Shown here in pieces: positions 18,901 through 27,800 of a stretch of 64,000 bases of DNA; within the stretch, counting starts at the first letter, position 1; each line of letters starts with the position of its first letter. The position numbers and the translations under genes were made by a program. The DNA comes from JANJTB01 sp032027125 (GTDB lineage: Bacteria > Bacteroidota > Ignavibacteria > Kapaibacteriales > UBA2268), in assembly GCA_032027125.1 (NCBI GenBank), contig JAVSMQ010000001.1, forward strand, positions 3,706,198 to 3,770,197, read 5' to 3'. The notes below the pieces were generated by a model. It saw nothing but the letters and a program-made list of their open reading frames with translations. It ran no database searches and had not been told where the DNA came from.

Positions 18901-19187
18901 CTACTGTTGAAGTCAGAAAAACATTCAAAGTTTCTAAAACCGGTACTATTGCAGGGTGTATTGTCAAAAGCGGAAAAATTACACGTAATGATAAGGTAAG
19001 AGTATTACGCGACGGTTTACTGGAATTTGAAGGTACTATTTCTTCACTTAAGCGCGGTAAAGACGACGTCAGAGAAGTTGAAACAGGATTTGAATGCGGT
19101 ATCCAGCTCAACGGGTATAATGAAATAATTGAAGGTGATTTTATTGAATCATTTAAATTGATTGAAGTAAAGAGAAAATTTAAATAA
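15951..19187 (+). CDS. infB: Translation initiation factor IF-2
   Basis: 1078 residues. A short N-terminal IF2_N helix bundle (about 1-55, LFRIASEINIGKDAIVEYL) precedes a long Pro/Lys/Glu-rich linker (about 60-490). The second IF2_N-like domain (about 505-560) and the GTPase domain (IMGHVDHGKTSLLDYI, FLDTPGHEAFTAM, INKMDKSD) follow. Domains II-IV then include the C-terminal fMet-tRNA binding domain (KVSKTGTIAGCIVKSGKI). IF-2 places initiator tRNA on the 30S subunit and promotes subunit joining. It is 41 nt after nusA. The linker length is typical of FCB-group bacteria. Confidence 0.97.
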   Translation: MGSGTVKLFRIASEINIGKDAIVEYLQSKGFDIQNKPTATLDDKMVDVVMEKFKKEKRAAEIQREKIQKHKDILTDDKKVSVEKEEKAAAAHVEKPAVTHPAPHVDLPAPVEIVPEPVIVEKPITPVPAPVVAKEAGPKIEKSPAEAKVGDVISLDRKKKPEPAPIIRGEKAKEILKSKKTSQPEPVKQVDKTISHEKPKTVKVPDEPVKPVVEAVQVPVEPIIHEKVKPEVPKAVEKKIATEVSEVIETKEKVTVIPDDKIKETVAAVETEVTEQISTDDSQKDEIFTDENGEPLDKAGQERRREKRKKKKKPFQETEPGESPQLKGLTVLGKIDLRPPVQEKPSKPEKRIIRTESSKDADNKNIKFKKRRHKTGEASPDAPAPGTPRVIPGLIKEKDRIKMAADASTDTKSKFKDKEPLKAKETEKEDRKKRKRKKTIREMISQEEVDKAIKETLSGMDGSAFTSQRAKIRMKKRIEREVKELKIKEEADRESRILKLSEFVTTGDLANMMNINSSEIILKCMELGLMVTINQRLDKDTITLIADDYDFEVDFLDEKEIQFIEEDIDEEDTLVHRPPIVTIMGHVDHGKTSLLDYIRSANVVAGEAGGITQHIGAYKVLLEDDKSITFLDTPGHEAFTAMRARGAQVTDIVILVVAADDSVMPQTIEAISHAKAASVPIIVAINKMDKSDANPDRIRQQLADHSVLVEEWGGKFQAVEISAKKGTNVDKLMEKVLIEAEVLDLKANPDRNCRGIVIESNMKKGWGSTATVIVQKGTLNVGDSFVSGIHSGKVRALLNEREHKIDSTGPSSPVMVIGFDGLPEVGDTFMSTNTEGEAREIANERKQLRREQDMRKVRYITLDQISAQIQIGGVKELNLVIKGDVAGSVEALSDSLQKLSRDEVKVSILHKGVGPITETDVMLAAASNAVVLGFNVNPTGKARKAAENESVDIRHYDIIYDCINEIQLALEGLLTPDYKEEITSTVEVRKTFKVSKTGTIAGCIVKSGKITRNDKVRVLRDGLLEFEGTISSLKRGKDDVREVETGFECGIQLNGYNEIIEGDFIESFKLIEVKRKFK

Positions 19188-19204
19188 TTTATTAATCTGA
19201 GATT

Positions 19205-19579
19205 ATGGCACACAGACCCGAAAAAGTAGCTAACGAGATTAAAAAAGTATTGGCACTGCCTATTGTTGATATTGCTAATCGTATTAAGGCAGGATTTGCA
19301 ACTCTGACTTCGGTTAGAATTTCAAGTGATTTGCAAAATGCTAAAGTTTACATTAGTCTTTTCGGAAAAAACTGCAAACCCGGATTATTGATTACTGAAC
19401 TTGAAAACCACCGCGGTGAATTAAGGCATTTGGTAGCTAAAGAAATAAGGCTGAAATCCGTACCGGATTTGAAATTCTTCCTTGATGATACTTTAGACCA
19501 AATTGAGCACATTCAGTCCCTGCTCAATTCTGTTAAAACAGATGGTGATAATATCAGTTTAAATGATTCCGAAAAATAG
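19205..19579 (+). CDS. rbfA: Ribosome-binding factor A
   Basis: 124 residues, the usual size. MAHRPEKVANEIKKVLALPI, VRISSDLQNAKVYISLFG and the closing LDDTLDQIEHIQSLL match the RbfA KH-like fold. RbfA binds the 30S subunit and is needed for late maturation of 16S rRNA and cold adaptation. It lies 17 nt after infB and 8 nt before truB, in the conserved order. Confidence 0.95.
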   Translation: MAHRPEKVANEIKKVLALPIVDIANRIKAGFATLTSVRISSDLQNAKVYISLFGKNCKPGLLITELENHRGELRHLVAKEIRLKSVPDLKFFLDDTLDQIEHIQSLLNSVKTDGDNISLNDSEK

Positions 19580-19587
19580 CAATTTCA

Positions 19588-20310
19588 ATGATTTTTACAA
19601 AACATAATATTCAGGATGTTGGTAATTTGATTGAGACTGCTCATTCCGATGGGATTGCAATTCTGATTGATAAACCTCTCAACTGGACTTCGTTTGATGT
19701 CATTGCTAAATTACGTTACCTAATAAAAATCAAAAAAATCGGTCATGCCGGTACTTTAGACCCGCTCGCTGACGGATTACTCATTGTTTGTGCAGGAAAA
19801 TTTACCAAAAAAATTAATGAGTTTCAGGATTTACACAAAGAATATTCCGGATTAGTAAAACTTGGTGCCACCACACCATCCTATGACTCTGAATTTAATG
19901 AAGAAAATATCTGCGATATTTCTGCTGTTACAGAAACTCAGGTAATAGATGCCGGAATGAGTTTTATTGGAAAGCAGATGCAGTATCCGCCAGCTTTTTC
20001 AGCAAAAAAGATTAAAGGGAAAAAACTTTACGAGTATGCCCGTAAGGGTATTCAGGTTGAAATTCACCCGAATGAAGTTGAGTTCCTTGATATTAAAATC
20101 AGTTATGCTCCTCCTTTTGCCGATTTCTATATCAAATGTTCCAAAGGTACTTATATCCGCAGTTTTGCTAATGACATGGGCGTTAAATTAGGTGTCGGCG
20201 GCTACCTTGCTAAATTACGCCGGACTGCAATCGGACAGTACCGTGCTGATGACGCCGTTGTTTTAAGCGACCTGGTTACATTACTCAGTGATTTCCATAG
20301 TAAGAATTGA
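19588..20310 (+). CDS. truB: tRNA pseudouridine(55) synthase
   Basis: 240 residues. TruB isomerises U55 in the T-loop of tRNAs. IDKPLNWTSFDVIAKLR and the catalytic GHAGTLDPLADGLLIV (with the active Asp) are plain, as are MQYPPAFSAKKIKGKKLYEYAR and CSKGTYIRSFANDMG. The C-terminal extension is short, with no complete PUA domain, as in many non-enterobacterial TruB proteins. The stop is separated from the preferred ribF start by one base. Confidence 0.96.
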   Translation: MIFTKHNIQDVGNLIETAHSDGIAILIDKPLNWTSFDVIAKLRYLIKIKKIGHAGTLDPLADGLLIVCAGKFTKKINEFQDLHKEYSGLVKLGATTPSYDSEFNEENICDISAVTETQVIDAGMSFIGKQMQYPPAFSAKKIKGKKLYEYARKGIQVEIHPNEVEFLDIKISYAPPFADFYIKCSKGTYIRSFANDMGVKLGVGGYLAKLRRTAIGQYRADDAVVLSDLVTLLSDFHSKN

Positions 20311-20311
20311 T

Positions 20312-21253
20312 ATGAATATATATAACGGTTTTGATGAAATTCCCTTCAATCAGAATACGATTCTGACTTTAGGTACGTTTGACGGAGTGCATCTCGGTCA
20401 TCAGTATATCATTAAAAAACTGATTAAAATCGGAAGTGAAAATAAACTGCGGAATGTTCTGCTGACAATTCATCCCCACCCCCAGATTGTTCTTAAAAAA
20501 GAAGGCAGACCGCCGGTCAGTCTTTTAACATCAATTGACGAAAGACTTGAATTATTTGAAAAATTCGGTATTGAAAATGTAGTAATTATACCTTTTAATT
20601 ATGAATTCTCACAAACTCCGGCAAGGACATTTGCTGTAGATTATCTAATTAAAAAAGTGGGAATGAGTAAAATTCTCATTGGCTATGACCATCTTTTCGG
20701 CAAAGACCGTATCGGTAATGAAAATCTGCTGAAGGAGCTTGCACCGCTTTATAATTTTTCGATTGAAAGATTAGACAGAATCGGAGAAGCTGACCATGCA
20801 ATTTCAAGCACCGCAATTAGAGAAGCTCTACAAATTTCGGATATTGAATCTGCCAATAAGCTGCTTGGTCATTATTACGGACTACGGGGAGAAGTTGTCA
20901 GGGGATTGCAGAGGGGCAGAACCATCGGATTTCCTACAGCAAACATCGCTCCTGACGATGAACATAAACTGTTGCCGCCGCTTGGCGTTTATTTCGTGTA
21001 CTCGGATATAGACAATATAAGGTATTACGGAATGGCTAACCTTGGCTATAAACCGACTGTTACAGACGAACATAAACTGACGATAGAAGCTAATTATTTT
21101 GATTTCGACCGTGATATTTACGGAAAGTATATAACTTTGCACTTCGTAAAAAAAATCCGTGAAGAGAAAAAATTTGCATCAATTGATGCCTTAAAAGAAC
21201 AAATTTCAAACGACAAACAAACATGTCTCAATTTGAAAGAAGTTCTGTTCTGA
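20312..21253 (+). CDS. ribF: Bifunctional riboflavin kinase / FMN adenylyltransferase
   Basis: 313 residues from the ATG at 20312. A GTG 24 bases earlier would overlap truB by 23 nt and adds nothing conserved, so the ATG is preferred. The N-terminal FAD synthetase domain has LTLGTFDGVHLGHQYI and the HPHP-type motif IHPHPQIVL. ISSTAIREAL follows near residue 175. The C-terminal flavokinase domain has GRTIGFPTANI and LPPLGVYFV. The enzyme makes FMN and FAD from riboflavin. It is the last gene of the translation cluster, converging with the membrane protein gene 20 nt away. Confidence 0.95.
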   Translation: MNIYNGFDEIPFNQNTILTLGTFDGVHLGHQYIIKKLIKIGSENKLRNVLLTIHPHPQIVLKKEGRPPVSLLTSIDERLELFEKFGIENVVIIPFNYEFSQTPARTFAVDYLIKKVGMSKILIGYDHLFGKDRIGNENLLKELAPLYNFSIERLDRIGEADHAISSTAIREALQISDIESANKLLGHYYGLRGEVVRGLQRGRTIGFPTANIAPDDEHKLLPPLGVYFVYSDIDNIRYYGMANLGYKPTVTDEHKLTIEANYFDFDRDIYGKYITLHFVKKIREEKKFASIDALKEQISNDKQTCLNLKEVLF

Positions 21254-21272
21254 GTTCCCTACTCCGCCGAAA

Positions 21273-22844
21273 TTAATATTTTGTTTTATTCATTTTCCTT
21301 TTGTCGAAAATGTGGAATCCGCTTCTACCGAATGTATCAATAGTATAGAAATATTTGGTCAAATCAAAATCCGGATTAATCAAGTTTGATTTTACAGCCG
21401 CAATTTTGTTCATATTTATCACTGAGTCAATAGTTTTGTGAAGATTAATATTAAATGAAATTTCATCTGTTTCTTTTATGCTAATAAACCGTAAATTAGA
21501 ATAAATTTGATATGAAGGTTTGGCAATCCACTCTTTATCATAAATAATTACTGAAGAATCCGGTAAAACATTCCCGGCATCTGATACTTCAACATAAAAA
21601 TAACTGTTATTCTTGTCATTAACTAAAGCAATAGTATATTGATAATTTATGTAAAATAGTGATGTGACCCAAATAGCCGGAATTATAAATTTGTAAATTT
21701 GATTTCTAATAATGCCTGCTGCAAAAGAAGCAATAATACAAATCAATATTGACTGAGGTATCCAGAATTCTAAATTTGAAGAATCCCAAAATGAAAAGAA
21801 TATCGAATAAATTACCAAAAACACAAAGATAATTCTTATTTGAAGATTTGTAAAAAACTCACTGCGGATTACTTTTCTTTTAATGACTAGTAAGGAAATT
21901 ACAGAAATTGCTGTTATTAACGATAAAATTGCATAAAAATAAAAATGTATGCCGGAAAAATTTCTTACCATATAAGCATCATCACTAAATTCTTTGTTCG
22001 CAAAAATGCCGGTAACGATTGATGACATTTCAGTTGATATAAAGAGTGGATGAATTGTTACAAATGACCTGATAATTCCTACAAATGGTTTAAATATAAA
22101 TGACGGGTTCATACTTGCCCAAGAATTAACTTCATAATTATATTTGAAAAACCATCTGGTAATGCGGTCTAATGAATATAAGTCCAAATGAATGAATGCA
22201 ACGATATAACCTGTTATCCAAACTATATTGAAAACAACTGAAAAAATAAAGATTTGGCGAAAATTCTTTTTAATTCCATTAATTATCAAATATAATACAA
22301 CCACTAAACCAAATAAGCCGTGTAATTGATGAAACAATACCGCTATACCGCCGAAAATTGCCGACAGTATAACTGATTGTAAGTCAATTTCCTTTTTTGT
22401 AATAAAGTATAAAGATATAAAAATAAATATTAAAGGAAGATGATATGTTTCGATGCTAAGACTATAAAACCAAAATCCGTATGTTACTGATACCAGTACT
22501 ACTGCTAATCCTGCCGAATATTTTGTGAATGAAAAATTGCGTCGAAGAATATAATATAAAGTAACAAGTACGATTGAACCGGCTGCTGCACTTTGCAAAG
22601 CAATAGATTCCTTTACAGAATTAATACCTATAAAAATTAAAGCCTTACCCAAAAATGAAGAAACAGGAAAAAACAGGAGATGATGGGGATGCAATATATA
22701 AGGATTATCTGTTATATCAATTAAATAATAAATACTGTCATGTGAAAGCGATAAATTTTCCGATAAATGAAAATAATTGAAAATTAAATAAAAGAATCCA
22801 TATATTATTGGGAACCAGTAATCCGAGTTAGATTTGTATTTCAT
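21273..22844 (-). CDS. Multi-pass membrane protein, possible glycosyltransferase
   Basis: 523 residues with about eleven hydrophobic helices (residues 8-410), then a soluble C-terminal part of about 110 residues. The first extracytoplasmic loop holds acidic and His residues (SHDSIYYLID, LHPHHLLFFP). This layout is like GT-C or DUF2723-type membrane glycosyltransferases, which use lipid-linked sugars and keep an acidic site in the first loop. I cannot name a subfamily. The gene is solitary. Function is inferred from topology only. Confidence 0.55.
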   Translation of the reverse strand: MKYKSNSDYWFPIIYGFFYLIFNYFHLSENLSLSHDSIYYLIDITDNPYILHPHHLLFFPVSSFLGKALIFIGINSVKESIALQSAAAGSIVLVTLYYILRRNFSFTKYSAGLAVVLVSVTYGFWFYSLSIETYHLPLIFIFISLYFITKKEIDLQSVILSAIFGGIAVLFHQLHGLFGLVVVLYLIINGIKKNFRQIFIFSVVFNIVWITGYIVAFIHLDLYSLDRITRWFFKYNYEVNSWASMNPSFIFKPFVGIIRSFVTIHPLFISTEMSSIVTGIFANKEFSDDAYMVRNFSGIHFYFYAILSLITAISVISLLVIKRKVIRSEFFTNLQIRIIFVFLVIYSIFFSFWDSSNLEFWIPQSILICIIASFAAGIIRNQIYKFIIPAIWVTSLFYINYQYTIALVNDKNNSYFYVEVSDAGNVLPDSSVIIYDKEWIAKPSYQIYSNLRFISIKETDEISFNINLHKTIDSVINMNKIAAVKSNLINPDFDLTKYFYTIDTFGRSGFHIFDKRKMNKTKY

Positions 22845-22973
22845 ATATTTTCAGTAAATGTTGAGAAAGTATTTTCATTTTAATATGATAAGTTTTAAAA
22901 TCTTATACAAAAATAGTGAAAATAGGTCATTTCAGGTTATCATTTTATTTAAATTTAATTGATTTACTTGTAA

Positions 22974-23063
22974 AACCTTTGATTAATCAGATTATATTGA
23001 TTACTTTGATTTTGAATTGAATTAAAATCAGTTTAATCAATATTACCTGATTAATTAAAGGTT
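22974..23063. terminator. Long imperfect hairpin near the T9SS relic
   Basis: Arms 22974-22990 and 23047-23063 match as inverted complements at 16 of 17 positions, and further AT-rich pairing is possible inside. It lies just past the stop codon (23073) of the minus-strand T9SS-domain relic, as expected for the terminator of the lost gene. Confidence 0.45.
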
Positions 23064-23072
23064 CTGACACAC

Positions 23073-23303
23073 TTACTTCTTCACAAATTTCTCAAATCTA
23101 TCACCAATTTTAATGAAATACACTCCGGCGGGGAGATAAGAAATATCAATTCGTTGCGTGGAAAGGTCAAGCCCTGTCACTACAGATTTAACCTCTATTC
23201 CAAGCAAATCAAATATCTGCACATTTTCAGATGGACTCCACTTTGAAAGTGAAGTCCAACTATAATCTGTTTTATTTCCTATTATTTTACAAACAAATAA
23301 TAT
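23073..23303 (-). pseudogene. Orphan T9SS type A sorting domain (C-terminal relic)
   Basis: An open minus-strand stretch without a start codon reads SENVQIFDLLGIEVKSVV, then DISYLPAGVYFIKIGDR and ends FEKFVKK. This is the typical type IX secretion C-terminal sorting domain (V.I.D..G..V...L...G.Y.I.......K.VK). A stop lies just upstream in frame, and the large secreted passenger that should precede it is absent. A near-perfect 25-base palindrome (around 23233-23257) lies inside the fragment ahead of the conserved part. It is evidence that this lineage has or had a type IX secretion system. Confidence 0.8.
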
Positions 23304-23350
23304 TCATTATTTAACGTTAAATAAATGTAAATTATATTGGAGTATTTAAA

Positions 23351-23503
23351 ATGATAATCACAGAAGAAACTGTAACATTTTCAAGAGATGCCTGGGATGA
23401 ACTTTATAGTATTGACTACTACCGGGAAGTTTTAGAAGCGATAGAAGATAGAGAATCTCTAAGAGAATCTAAATTACAGGCTGATGAAATTGTATCGAAA
23501 TAA
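23351..23503 (+). CDS. Small antitoxin-like protein
   Basis: 50 residues, MIITEETVTFSRDAWDELY... with a TTGGAG site about 10 bases before the ATG. The first part forms a short strand and the rest (YYREVLEAIEDRESLREA) is a charged helix, the layout of Phd/RelB/YefM-like antitoxins. No toxin gene follows; the next gene encodes an outer-membrane-like protein. It may be an orphan antitoxin or a remnant. Assignment rests on size and composition only. Confidence 0.45.
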   Translation: MIITEETVTFSRDAWDELYSIDYYREVLEAIEDRESLRESKLQADEIVSK

Positions 23504-23603
23504 TATTAAATAATTCCCCTCTATTGTATAATTATTATTAAAATCATCTAATTATTTTTACTTTTGTAATTATTATCTTTAAAAATTGATAAAGGATTAT
23601 GTT

Positions 23604-24350
23604 ATGAATGCAATCAGGCTTTTTTTTGTTATATTTATTATTCCGACATTTCTATATTCCAATGAAGCAGAATCAAGATTCAGTATAATGTTAAATGGTA
23701 ACTACGGGACAAATTGGGGAATTTCAGATGCTATGCAAGGTTCATCAGATGTATTTATCAATGATTTGTCAAAAGATTACAATAATAAAAGTTTCCCTTT
23801 TGGTGATGATGATGCAAGTTCAATGAATATTGGACTACAGTTAACTTATAAATACAAAGAAAGCCCATTTTCATCCTTTTTATCATTAAATTTCTATAAT
23901 TTTAATATTGATAAAAAACTTGAAAATTCAAGTCGAAATAGCAGAGTAGATTTGAATGTGATTTCCATTACACCTGGATTGGAGTATCTGATAGGCGATG
24001 TGAAAAATTTACTTAACTTTTTTGGTAGATTTGGCTTAAGTATGAATATAATTTCTGGTAAAGTTGATTATTTTATGGTAACTGAAGTCAACCCTGCTTT
24101 TAGAATAGGTGGTGAATTTGAAATTGGTTGCAGACTTAATATTCCTGACAGTAAGTTATCGGTTGAAATATCTTCAGTTTTGGTGGCAACAAATGTAATA
24201 GGTAAATCATATAATAAATTCGATATAAGCCCACCTTGGCCTCTCAACTCAAGAGATTTGAATGATGGCAAAAATCCTGATAACAACAATGATGCTGAAA
24301 GAAATATTACTTTTATTAGTTTAAGATTAGGAGTAAGGTATAGGCTATAA
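23604..24350 (+). CDS. Probable outer-membrane beta-barrel protein
   Basis: 248 residues from the ATG at 23604, which has AAAGGA seven bases upstream; a TTG at 23586 is possible but less likely. The signal peptide MNAIRLFFVIFIIPTFLYS is followed by a mature protein with alternating strands (LQLTYKYKESPF, SSFLSLNFYNF, FISLRLGVRYRL). It ends in a strand of the outer-membrane barrel type, though with terminal Leu rather than Phe. PorT/OMP beta-barrel-like composition; no specific family recognised. Confidence 0.65.
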   Translation: MNAIRLFFVIFIIPTFLYSNEAESRFSIMLNGNYGTNWGISDAMQGSSDVFINDLSKDYNNKSFPFGDDDASSMNIGLQLTYKYKESPFSSFLSLNFYNFNIDKKLENSSRNSRVDLNVISITPGLEYLIGDVKNLLNFFGRFGLSMNIISGKVDYFMVTEVNPAFRIGGEFEIGCRLNIPDSKLSVEISSVLVATNVIGKSYNKFDISPPWPLNSRDLNDGKNPDNNNDAERNITFISLRLGVRYRL

Positions 24351-24390
24351 ATAGTAAATATAAATTATTATTAAACCTTTGAATACAACT

Positions 24391-24705
24391 CTATCCTTCA
24401 TAAAGTATTTTAGAATTTATTAAAATGGAACTAATGAACGACATACTATTTTTCTTCTCTTCGATTATTTCAGAATTAGTATAAATCAAAATATCAAGCG
24501 GGATATTTGTTCCTAATAATGACATTCTAATTTCGTATCCTCTTTGATGAACGGGTATTTCTGAATCCTGTATGATTAACAAATCTAAGTCGCTGTTTTT
24601 ATTGATATTACCTACAGCATTTGAGCCGAACAAGATAATCTTTTCAGGATTGAATTTTGATACAATCCTGTTTACAACTTCATCTATTTTTTCTTTATTA
24701 ATCAT
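24391..24705 (-). CDS. MNT-type minimal nucleotidyltransferase
   Basis: 104 residues. KIILFGSNAVGNINKNSDLD is the GS...(S)DxD active-site motif of DNA polymerase beta-like nucleotidyltransferases. Proteins of this size (MntA-like) are usually the antitoxin of a HEPN toxin, modifying it with AMP. No HEPN gene is next to it, so it is a solitary half in this window. Similar solitary or paired domains occur at 45980 and 61698. Confidence 0.8.
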   Translation of the reverse strand: MINKEKIDEVVNRIVSKFNPEKIILFGSNAVGNINKNSDLDLLIIQDSEIPVHQRGYEIRMSLLGTNIPLDILIYTNSEIIEEKKNSMSFISSILINSKILYEG

Positions 24706-24875
24706 AACTCTAAAACGTGAAAAAGAATATAAATATTGTAATCATTCACATTCAGAATAATTTTTAGAATATAAGCTCAACCTAATTTAAATAAAATGGA
24801 CTCAACTTTAAAAGCCAAGTCCATCAATTTTAAGTATAAAAATTGTCAATTCTCAATTGTCAATTTTCAATTAAT

Positions 24876-27800
24876 TTACATTCCTCTTCTGTATTTACCG
24901 CCAATTTCATACAGCACTTGAGTGATTTGGCCCATAGTGGCATACTGAACGGTATTTAGAAGTTCCTCAAAAATGTTGCCGTTACGAAGTGCCGTTTCGC
25001 GAAGTCTGTCAAGTGCAGGGGTTAATTTGTCTGTATTTGTAGATTTGAAATCAGTTACTTCGTTGATTCTCTGCATCTTTTCTTCATCTGAAGTTCGTAT
25101 TACCTGCATTGATTCATAAGGATTGGTTTCGCTTTCGCTAAGATAGGTATTAACACCGATAATAGGATACTCACCCGACTGTTTCTGATACTCGTAATAC
25201 ATTGACTCTTCCTGTATTTTCGAGCGCTGGTATTGTGTTTCCATAGCACCGAGAACTCCGCCGCGACGTGATAACCGGTTAAATTCCATCAGTACGGCTT
25301 CTTCAACCAAATCTGTAAGTTCTTCGATTATGTATGAACCTTGATTCGGATTCTCATTTTTTAACATTCCGAATTCTTTTGTGAGTATCAATTGTATAGC
25401 CATCGAACGGCGTACTGATTCTTCAGTTGGAGTAGTTACGGCTTCATCATAAGAATTTGTATGAAGTGAATTGCAGTTATCATAAAATGCAAGTAGCCCC
25501 TGAAGTGTAGTGCGAATATCATTAAAATCAATTTCCTGTGCGTGAAGTGACCTGCCGGATGTCTGGATATGGTATTTCAACCTTTGACTTTTATCATTTG
25601 CACCGTAACGGTATTTCATAGCAACAGCCCAGATTCTGCGGGCTACTCTGCCGATTACCGAATATTCGGGGTCCATTCCGTTTGAGAAAAAGAAGGATAA
25701 ATTCGGAGCAAATTCATCAACTTTCAAACCGCGGTTAATAAAATACTCGACATAAGTAAATCCGTTTGCAAGTGTAAAAGCAAGCTGGGTTATAGGATTT
25801 GCACCGGCTTCGGCAATATGATAACCGCTGATTGACAAAGAATAATAATTCATTATTTTGTTTTTTGAAAGATATTCCTGTAAGTCGCCAATCATTTTCA
25901 TTGCAAAATCAATTGAGAAAATGATAGTATTCTGTGCCTGGTCTTCTTTCAGCATATCAGCCTGAACTGTACCGCGAATCCGCCGGAATGTATCAATCTT
26001 TAATTTTTCAATTTCATCATTAGAGAGTATTTTTCCGGTTGATTGAACTTTTTCCAACTCCCGCCGGAATGCTGTCATAAAGAAAAATGCAACCATAATA
26101 GGGGCGGGTGCATTAATTGTCATTGAAACAGATGTAAGAGGGTCAGTCAGGTCAAATCCTTTCATCAGAATATTCATATCTTCAATATTGCAGATTGATA
26201 CCCCAGCTTCACCTATTTTACCGTAAATATCCGGCTGTAAATCAGGGTCTTCTGCATATAAAGTAATTCCGTCAAACGCTGTAGATAATCTTTTAGCTGT
26301 TTCATTAGCACAAAGATAATGGAAACGTTTATTTGTACTTGCAGGACTTCCTTCACCTGCAAATTGGCGTTTAGGGTCTTCGGTTGTGCGTTTGAAAGGG
26401 AAAACTCCGGCAGTATAAGGGAAATATCCGGGCAGATTCTCAGAATAATAGAATCTAAGCAAATTAGCCCAGTCATTATACTTCGGTATAGCAACTTTTG
26501 GGATATTACTGCCTGACAAACTTTTTGAAAATAAATCAATCGAAAATTCTTTACTCATTATATGATATTTGAGAGTTTCTCCACTCATATCAGATTTAGT
26601 TTTGTCCCAGGACTCAATGAATTTCCTTGTTTCTTCAGATAATTCCGAATATTTTGAATTAAATTCTTTACTGATTTGCTCCTTCAATTTACTCTCGGAT
26701 ACAACTTCAGTCGAAATTTTGAGAGCATAAGCTTCTTCGGCAAGTTTAACCTGAGTTTCTGCATTCGTTTTGTAATTTCTTACTGTTTCGGAAATTTCAG
26801 ATAAATATGATACTCTGTCATTACTTAGTAAGCCGTTATATTTGTCGAATATAGTAGGCAGCATAGAAATCAGATTTTCTTTTAACTCAATTTCAGGATT
26901 TTTATCGCGTACGGAATTAAGCATATCAACAAACAATCGGTTAACTCCCGGGTTGTTAAACTGATTGCTTGAACAAGCATAGACAGGTAGTTCGAGTGCA
27001 TCAAGAGGGATACTTTTGTCAACTTTAAGATTTCTGTTTCTAAGGAAATGTATTTTAACTTCGCGGTAAGCATCTTCTGAACCGCGTTTCTCGAATTTAT
27101 TGATAGCTACAAAATCGGCAAGGTCGAGCATATCAATTTTCTCAAGTTGCGAGGGAGCGCCGAATTCTGAGGTCATTACATAAAGCGATTTATCGGATAC
27201 TCCGGTAATATTACTGTCACCCTGACCGATGCCGCTTGTTTCGACAAAAATTATATCAAAACCGCACGATTTCAATGCAAAAACAGAATCGTTCAGACTT
27301 GTAGTAATTTCAGATTTGCTTTTTCTGGTAGCAAAACTTCTGAAAAATACCCTGTCATTATATATCTGATTATATCTGATTCGGTCACCTAATAAAGCAC
27401 CGCCTGTTGTAGTTTTGGAAGGGTCAACAGCAAGAATACCGATTTTTGCATTAGTGTATGAAATAAATTTACCGATAATTTCATCAATCAGTGAGCTTTT
27501 ACCGCTTCCCCCGGTTCCGGTGACACCGAATACAATTGATTTGTTTTTATCATATTTTTTATACAATTCACGAAGATTTATTCTAAGATTTTCATCTTCG
27601 TTATCTTCAATAAAAGTAAGCTGCTTGGAGATTGAAAGGGTATTTTGACTATTATTTGAAGCAATTGTATCTTCCTTAATATTCAACGCCTTATGATATT
27701 CACTTAAATTATTTGATATACGATTTATAATGTCATCTGCTATACCGTCAATCCCGATTTTCTGTCCGTCAACTGCGTGATAAATTCTCGAAACGCCGTA

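Noticed and set aside
20288..20311. GTG start for ribF overlapping truB
   Set aside because: The ATG at 20312 follows the truB stop directly and the extra residues are not conserved in the family.
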